Shown: positions 58,556-64,000 of the stretch, piece after piece
How the letters are laid out: every line of letters starts with the position of its first letter
Numbering within the stretch: the stretch's first letter is position 1
NCBI GenBank assembly: GCA_024704175.1
Contig: CP085629.1
Span: 1,550,001-1,614,000 of the forward strand
Reading direction: 5' to 3'
Source of the DNA: Paenibacillus sp. P25
GTDB lineage: Bacteria > Bacillota > Bacilli > Paenibacillales > NBRC-103111
Length of the DNA stretch: 64,000 bases
The notes under the pieces: generated by a model
Seen by the model: only the letters and a program-made list of their open reading frames with translations
Databases searched by the model: none
What the model was told of the DNA's origin: nothing
Position numbers and translations under genes: made by a program

Positions 58556-59464
58556 ATGAAAGTCGTTATTACGGGCGCCTCCGGCTTCGTCGGCCGGCAC
58601 CTGACGGAATATTATTTGCAGCAGAAGGCTACGGTCATTACCGTATCCAGGCAGAAGCGCCGCTCCGACCAATCTCTGCTCCGCCATATGACATGGGAAG
58701 AGCTGGAGACGAACATCAAGCCGCTGGAAGGTGTGGACGCCATCATCAACCTTGCGGGAGAATCCATTAACCAGCGCTGGACGAATGCGGCGAAGGAAAG
58801 GATTCTGCAATCGCGTCTGGACGCAGTCGAGCGGGTGCGGAGCCTTATTGAACGGCTCGACCCGAAGCCGGTGCTGGTGAATGCCTCGGGTGTATCCATC
58901 TATGGAACGTCGGAGACGGATTCGTTCTCGGAGGAAAGCGAGCTGAGGACGGACGATTTCCTGGCCTCCGTCGTAGACCAGTGGGAAGCGGCGGCCGAAC
59001 AAATTCCCGATACGCGGGTTGTCCTGCTGAGGGTCGGGATTGTACTCGGCCGGGACGGGGGCGCATTCCCGAAGATGAAGAAGCCTTTCGAATTCGGGCT
59101 CGGCGGTCGGATCGGCAGCGGACGGCAGGTTTTATCGTGGATTCATATTGATGATATCGTGCGCCTGATCGACTTCTGCGTCCGGAATCCGGAGATCGAA
59201 GGTCCGGTCAATGCCACGGCGCCGCAGGCGGTTACGAACGATGAGTTCGGGCGTACCCTGGCGAAGGTAATGAATAAGCCGTATGCCTTTCCGGTTCCGG
59301 CCTTCGTCATGAAGCTGCTCTTCGGCGAGCTTGCCGCCCTGCTCCTCGAAGGGCAACGGGTGATTCCGTCGGTAGCGCTGAACCGGGGCTTCGAGTTTCG
59401 TTTTCCGATAATCAAACTCGCGCTTGAGGATTTGGTTAAAACCGGCGCTTTGGCGAAGAGGTGA
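58556..59464 (+). CDS. TIGR01777-family NAD(P)-dependent epimerase
   Basis: A 302-residue short-chain dehydrogenase/epimerase of the TIGR01777 (SDR39U1-like, YfcH/YfhF) family. The Rossmann motif is ITGASGFVGRHL, and NLAGESINQRWT plus NASGVSIYG carry the family positions. The C-terminal domain (DUF1731-like) has NRGFEFRFPIIKLALEDL. Despite the family name, the reaction is not known. ATG 58556 has GTGAGGGAAG upstream. A small hypothetical gene follows after seven bases, probably in the same transcript. Confidence 0.88.
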   Translation: MKVVITGASGFVGRHLTEYYLQQKATVITVSRQKRRSDQSLLRHMTWEELETNIKPLEGVDAIINLAGESINQRWTNAAKERILQSRLDAVERVRSLIERLDPKPVLVNASGVSIYGTSETDSFSEESELRTDDFLASVVDQWEAAAEQIPDTRVVLLRVGIVLGRDGGAFPKMKKPFEFGLGGRIGSGRQVLSWIHIDDIVRLIDFCVRNPEIEGPVNATAPQAVTNDEFGRTLAKVMNKPYAFPVPAFVMKLLFGELAALLLEGQRVIPSVALNRGFEFRFPIIKLALEDLVKTGALAKR

Positions 59465-59471
59465 CCTACGC

Positions 59472-59786
59472 ATGATACGATACGGCGCGGAACAGGTGCA
59501 GGAGCTCCGGTTCGTCCGGCCGCGGGCGACGGTGGAGCCGAGGGACGGCCAGTGGATCGATGTGGAGGTCCGCTTCGGTCTGGAGCCCGGCACGGATTTG
59601 CCGGAGGAGATCAGTGACCTCACCGGCCTCATCATCTGCACGGCGGCCGGCGATATCGTCCAGATCGTCCCGCAGGACGAAGGGCGGGACTGCGAGTTTC
59701 AATTCACGGAGCAGGAGAAGGAGCGGCTCCGCTCGTTTTACGAGCGGGAGGTCCGTCCCTTCCTGCCGGAAGCGGAAAAAGCTTGA
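59472..59786 (+). CDS. Conserved hypothetical protein
   Basis: A 104-residue soluble acidic protein starting MIRYGAEQVQELRF, with a beta-like middle (IDVEVRFGLEPGTDLPEEI) and a charged C-terminal helix. ATG 59472 directly follows the TIGR01777 stop, so it is the last gene of that transcript. Its stop lies inside the stem of the terminator at 59776-59813. No known domain was recognised. Confidence 0.6.
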   Translation: MIRYGAEQVQELRFVRPRATVEPRDGQWIDVEVRFGLEPGTDLPEEISDLTGLIICTAAGDIVQIVPQDEGRDCEFQFTEQEKERLRSFYEREVRPFLPEAEKA

Positions 59787-59813
59787 TGACCTTTATGGTC
59801 ATCAAGCTTTTTT
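59776..59813. terminator. Bidirectional intrinsic terminator
   Basis: AAAAAGCTTGATGACC (59776-59791) pairs perfectly with GGTCATCAAGCTTTTTT around TTTAT. It sits between the convergent hypothetical gene and topB and includes the hypothetical gene's stop. Confidence 0.9.
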
Positions 59814-59842
59814 GTTCGTTTGCCCATCGTGCCGGGCAGCGG

Positions 59843-62001
59843 CTAACCGTCCTGCTGCAGCTTTTCCATCGCGAGCTTCAATGCGTCGCCCAGGCTGGAT
59901 TTCAGCTCCACCTGGTCGCTGTACTGCTTCACGAGCTGGGCCTGCTGGCGTTTCGCCGCTTTGCCGCCGCCGGACTCGCTCAGCATTTCCACCACGTTGC
60001 AGGGCCTGCACTGGACATACTTGCCGGCTTTGCCCGTGTGGATTTCCATTTTCTTATGACACTGCGGGCACCGCTTGTTAACCAGCTGGGCCTCCGCGGC
60101 GCGTTTGTAGGAGCATTCGCGGTCGCTGCAAACAAGCATCTTCCCGCGCTTGCCCTTGATTTCCTGCAGCTGCTCGCCGCATTCGGGACAGCGGGAATGG
60201 GTCAAATTGTGCGGCTTGTACTCCGCCTCACTGGTTTTGACCTCCTGCACAATCGCGGCGGTCTGCTCCCGGATCCGGCTCATAAAGGCGCGGGCGTCGC
60301 CCTGCCCCTTGGCGATCCGTTCCAGCTCCTGCTCCCACTGCGCGGTAAGCTCGGGGAACGGAGCGCAGGCACGACAAGGTCGATCAGCTGGGCGCCCTTT
60401 CCGGTCGGCTGCAGCGTGTTCATCCGCCGCTCGATCGTATCCGACTGCAGCAGCTTCTCGATAATGTCGGCGCGGGTCGCGGGCGTTCCCAGGTTATGCT
60501 TCTCCATGGCGGACAGCAGTGCGGCTTCAGTATACCGCCCGGGAGGCTTCGTCATTTGCTTTTGCAGCGAGAGCTTGATTTCCTTCAGCTCCATGCCCTG
60601 CTGCAGCGGGGGAAGCGTCTGAACGGAAAGAGGCTCCTGTTCGTTCGCGCCGTCCTTCTCCTCGTCGTCATCACCGTCTGTGAATACCTCCTGGCCGTAA
60701 ACGGCTTTCCAGCCCGCGTCTTTGGCGATCCGGCCCTTCGCATAGAACAGCTCTCCTCCGATATCCACCGTAACGGACGTTTCGTCATAACGGTAAGCCG
60801 GATAGAACAGCGAAATAAACCGGCGTACGATCAAGTCGTACAGCTTGCGCTCATCCGCCGTGAGCGTTCCAAGCCTGCGGCCGCTCGTCGGTCGGGATAA
60901 TTGCATGGTGATCGGACACCTTGCTGTCGTCGGCGATCCGTTTTGTAACGGGCAGCTTGGTCCTGAGCAGCGGACGTACAAGCGGAGCATACGGCTGCAC
61001 GTTCAGCGCCTCGAGCCGGTCGCGGCGTAGAGACCATATCCGACGTCAAATAACGCGAGTCCGTCCGGGGATAAGTCACGAGCTTATGCTGCTCGTACAG
61101 CCGCTGCAGCACGTTCGAGGTTTGTTTGGCGGTGAAGCCGTAGCGTTTGTTCGCATCGCGCTGCAGCTCGGTCAAGTCGTAAGCGAGCGGGTGGGGCTCG
61201 CTCTTCTCGCTTGTTCTCAGCTGCGCCACCTTCGCGCTGCGCACCTTGCCGAGCCGCTCCAGCAGCGCGCCCGCGGCCGCTTGGTCGAATATCCGCCCGA
61301 CCGGTCGCTGCTTGCCTCTCCAGACGGCCTGGAAGGAGCCAAGGCCGGCCCGCGGCGTCCAATAATCCTTGGATTGGAAACCCCGGATCTGCTGCTCGCG
61401 TTCCATCAGAATCGACAGGGTAGGGGTCTGAACCCGCCCCGCAGCAAGCTGCGCCTGATGCTTGCATGTCAGCGCACGGGTCGTATTGAGCCCGATCAGC
61501 CAATCGGCCTCGGCCCGGCATACCGCCGAGCGGTACAGCGGATCGTAAGCGGGACCCGGCTTCAGCGCTTTAAACCCGTCGCGGATCGCTTTATCCGTCT
61601 GCGAGGAAATCCAAAGCCGCTTGAACGGCTTCTTCCAGCGGATCAGCTCCATGATCCACCGGGCCACGAGCTCGCCCTCGCGTCCGGCGTCCGTGGCGAT
61701 AATCAGCTCTGACAGATCGTTTCGTCCGGCGAGTCTGCTGGATCGCTTTGAACTGCGGCGTCGTTTCGCGGATGACCTTGAGCTTCATGCGCTCGGGGAG
61801 CAGGGGAAGATCGTCCAGGCTCCACGTTTTATATTTCGAATCGTATTCCTCCGGCTCGGCCAGCGTGACCAAATGGCCCAACGCCCAGGTCACGACATAG
61901 TTCGGTCCTTCGAAGTAATGCTTGTGCTTTTGACCGCAGCCGAGCACCCGTGCAATTTCTTTGGCGACGCTCGGTTTTTCGGCCAGTACGAGATCCTTCA
62001 T
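59843..62001 (-). CDS. topB: DNA topoisomerase III (about four frameshifts)
   Basis: A type IA topoisomerase of ~719 residues. It has the Toprim start LVLAEKPSVAKEIA, the acidic ATDAGREGELVARWIM, the active Tyr in LVTYPRTDSRYL, then HAIIPT-type text and LGTPATRADIIEKLLQ. The C-terminus has two zinc-ribbon pairs, CPECG...C and CPQCH...CRPC. ATG 62001 follows AAAGGAGCC. The shifts lie near 61720, 61030, 60925 and 60360, and all motifs between them are intact. It relaxes single-stranded, negatively supercoiled or recombination intermediates. Confidence 0.88.
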
Positions 62002-62130
62002 AACGGCTCCTTTCAAAATAAAGCCCCCTTGGCGGGGGATAAACGTTAATTTCAATCTTTCTTAGCATAACAAAAAAAGCGGCCGAGGTCATGCCTTGCC
62101 GTATTTCGGCGGATATGGGAGCTCTTCGGC

Positions 62131-62970
62131 TCATTCCCTCCGGTAGAGCTCCCGGTACTCCGTCGGCGTCATGCCTTCCTGCTCCAGAAACCGTTTGTTG
62201 AAGTAGCTGGTACTGGGGTAGCCGGCTTCGGCGGCAATTTCACGCACGGTCAGCTCCTGCTTCTCGAGCAGCCACTGCTTGCTCATCTGCAGACGGCACA
62301 AGGTGATGAACGTCATGGGGGTCATGCGCGTCGTCTTCTTGAACAGCTTGCAAAAATAGTACGTGCTGACCCCGGCCTGCGCCGCCCAATAGTCCAGGTC
62401 GAACGGCTTGCATGCGGCGGCCTGCATCAGCGGCAGGAGGGGCGTAATTTTATCGGGGGCCTCCGGCGCTTTGCCGGCGGATTTCGGCTCCGCCTGCGCC
62501 ACGAACTCGGCCAGCACCGCAAAGGTAAGTACGGATAAGCGCGTCGGCCTGAGGAAGGCGTGCTCTTCCGCTTCCTCCAGCAGCTCGGTGAGAGCCTGCT
62601 CGAGCCCTTTGCCCTGACGCACCGTCCATACGGAGGAACGGCGGAAGCCCCGCTCAAGAAGGTAATCCTTCAGCGTATGCCCGTAGAAATGCGTCCACAG
62701 CACGGTCCACGGCTCCTCGCTGTCCGAGTAGTACCTTTGGGCGTCGAGCGGAAAGTACAGGAAGGCGTCTCCTTTGCCCAAAGCGATCTTCTCGTGCTCC
62801 GTCTCCAGCCATCCGCGGCCTTCGGCGAGGTAGTGAATGCTGAACGTATGGAGCGCTCCCGCCGAACGGCGGACGTCGTGCTCGGGAAAGTCCCAGTACC
62901 GTCCGACCGATTCCGGCAATATGAAATAATCATGCTCATTCAGCGTTGGCAGATGGCTTTGTCTTCTCAC
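62131..62970 (-). CDS. AraC-family transcriptional regulator
   Basis: A 279-residue regulator. An N-terminal cupin-like sensor (residues 1-150, with FSIHYLAEGRGWLETEHEKIALGKGDAFLYFP) precedes the two C-terminal helix-turn-helices (WAAQAGVSTYYFCKLFKK and REIAAEAGYPSTSYFNKRF). GTG 62970 is the start. It is divergent from the Gfo/Idh gene at 63099, across 128 bases. That is the classic layout for a sugar regulator controlling a neighbouring catabolic gene. Confidence 0.88.
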   Translation of the reverse strand: MRRQSHLPTLNEHDYFILPESVGRYWDFPEHDVRRSAGALHTFSIHYLAEGRGWLETEHEKIALGKGDAFLYFPLDAQRYYSDSEEPWTVLWTHFYGHTLKDYLLERGFRRSSVWTVRQGKGLEQALTELLEEAEEHAFLRPTRLSVLTFAVLAEFVAQAEPKSAGKAPEAPDKITPLLPLMQAAACKPFDLDYWAAQAGVSTYYFCKLFKKTTRMTPMTFITLCRLQMSKQWLLEKQELTVREIAAEAGYPSTSYFNKRFLEQEGMTPTEYRELYRRE

Positions 62971-63098
62971 GCCCCGGGCTCCAATCCAATGACAAAATAA
63001 TGTTATCTAATTGCAAAAAGCTTATATTTTCATTTTACCCGAGCTTAAATATAATGACAATATCATACTAATCCATCAAACCAAAGGAGATATGCCGC

Positions 63099-64000
63099 AT
63101 GGGTGACAAGAAGCTTCGCTGGGGCATTATCGGCACGGCGGGTATTGCCGTTCGCTCGGTGATCCCGGGAATTCAGCAGTCGGAGACGGGAGTGGCGGCG
63201 GCGATCGCCAGCCGCGATATCAAGAAGGCGGAGGAGACCGCGGGGAAGCTCGGCATTCCGAAAACGTACGGACGCTACGAAGAAATTGTGGCCGATCCGG
63301 AAATTGATGCCGTTTACATACCGTCGCCGAATCATCTGCACAAGGAATGGACGATCCGCGCGGCGGAAGCGGGCAAGCATGTGCTGGTCGAGAAGCCGGC
63401 GGCACTGAACGCCGCGGAGACCGTGGAGATGGCCGAGGTCTGCCGCCGGGCGGGGGTGCAGTTTGCGGAGGCGTTCATGTACCGGTATCATCCGCGCTAC
63501 GCGATGATCAAGGAAATCATCCGTTCGGGCGAAATCGGCGAGCTGCGCGGGTTCCACGGTGCTTTTACATTCAATAATGCGGGCAATACGACCAACATCC
63601 GCTACAGGAACGAATGGGGCGGGGGCTCGCTGTACGACGTGGGCGTATACCCGATCAGCGCGGCGCGTATGATCACGGAACGGGAGCCGGAAGCGGCTAC
63701 GGTCCACGCCTTTTTCTCGCCGGGGCATGATCACGTGGATATGATGGCCTCCGGGTCGCTGGAGTTTCCGGACAGCCTCGCGCTGACTTTCGATTGCGGC
63801 ATGTGGGCGTCCGGCCGGAATACGTTCGAGGTGCTCGGAACCGACGGCCGGATCGAGGTGCCTTCCGCTTATGTGGTGCATCAGAACGAAAATGACGACT
63901 TCTTCGTGATCACGAAAGCCGGGCGCCGCCAGGTCGAGGTTCCGCGGGTGAACCAATATGCCCTTCAGGCGGATGCTTTCGGGCGAAGCGTGCTGTACGG
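63099..64000 (+). CDS. Gfo/Idh/MocA-family oxidoreductase (3' partial)
   Basis: An NAD(P)-dependent dehydrogenase cut by the window end. Visible are 300 residues with the Rossmann motif WGIIGTAGIAVRS, YIPSPNHLH, the EKPAALN cofactor motif, and GGGSLYDVGVYPISAARM. The last is the substrate-site signature of xylose/glucose-fructose-type members. ATG 63099 follows AAAGGAGAT. The frame is open to base 64000 with no stop. It faces the AraC regulator and is likely its target. The sugar substrate is not determined. It is a different protein from the Gfo/Idh gene at 28434. Confidence 0.88.
   Translation, partial: MGDKKLRWGIIGTAGIAVRSVIPGIQQSETGVAAAIASRDIKKAEETAGKLGIPKTYGRYEEIVADPEIDAVYIPSPNHLHKEWTIRAAEAGKHVLVEKPAALNAAETVEMAEVCRRAGVQFAEAFMYRYHPRYAMIKEIIRSGEIGELRGFHGAFTFNNAGNTTNIRYRNEWGGGSLYDVGVYPISAARMITEREPEAATVHAFFSPGHDHVDMMASGSLEFPDSLALTFDCGMWASGRNTFEVLGTDGRIEVPSAYVVHQNENDDFFVITKAGRRQVEVPRVNQYALQADAFGRSVLY

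Noticed and set aside
1..64000. tRNA, rRNA, CRISPR arrays, insertion sequences, phage genes, origin-like repeats
   Set aside because: I looked and found none I could support. The only tandem repeat is the structured pair at 33267-33560, which lacks spacers and Cas genes.

Overview
The window looks like a chromosomal segment of a GC-rich, endospore-forming Firmicute, most likely Paenibacillus or a close relative. This rests on protein content: a Spo0E-type phosphatase, a KapB protein, a YhcN/YlaJ sporulation lipoprotein, an Sda-like peptide beside a Spo0-type PAS kinase, a bacilliredoxin (YtxJ), and the YfmM/YfmR/YkpA ABC-F proteins, all with AGGAGG-type ribosome binding sites. No rRNA, tRNA, CRISPR array, insertion sequence or prophage was seen.

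Layout. 1-5.8 kb: DNA repair (Fpg/MutM-like glycosylase, endonuclease IV), a small receiver-like protein, an ABC ATPase, two methyltransferases and an NlpC/P60 hydrolase. 5.8-17.4 kb: a Tad (type IVc) pilus locus preceded by a promoter and a leader terminator, with tadZ, tadA, tadB, tadC, a Flp pilin, three TadE/TadG-like proteins, a prepilin peptidase, then a DUF6382-FHA protein and a PP2C phosphatase. 17.4-25.1 kb: three ABC-F ATPases interspersed with a Dabb protein, a membrane protein, an ASCH protein and an M42 peptidase. 25.1-34 kb: small proteins, KapB with a sensor kinase and NarL-type regulator, an oxidoreductase, a TRIC-like channel, a sporulation lipoprotein, an OmpR-type regulator, a Spo0E-like protein, Cys-rich mini-genes, a tandem structured repeat and an HxlR regulator. 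34-41.5 kb: a MoxR ATPase with a VWA protein, purT, an AIM24-like protein and the Sda-like/kinase pair. 41.6-49.4 kb: one operon for a two-ATPase ABC export or remodelling system with an adaptor, a large FtsX-like permease, an ATPase fused to an AbrB-like domain and a large exported protein. 49.5-64 kb: a phosphodiesterase, YtxJ, an esterase, a ~1,700-residue kinase-like/AAA/TPR/GAF/histidine-kinase protein, a MarR regulator, a polysaccharide deacetylase, a TIGR01777 epimerase, topoisomerase III, and an AraC regulator divergent from a second Gfo/Idh oxidoreductase cut by the window end.

Many genes are interrupted by single-base frameshifts. About 24 genes carry one to four each, yet their downstream catalytic motifs stay intact in another frame, often next to a G or A run. 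I read these as likely sequencing or assembly indels, so broken genes are annotated as one coding region each, with the shift positions in the evidence.

The most unusual items are: the FHA-PP2C phosphosignalling module at the end of the Tad locus; the 146-bp tandem repeat with three-base-loop hairpins and one compensatory base-pair change; the Sda-like peptide overlapping a Spo0-type kinase; the ABC ATPase-AbrB fusion; and the giant kinase with a degenerate catalytic loop.
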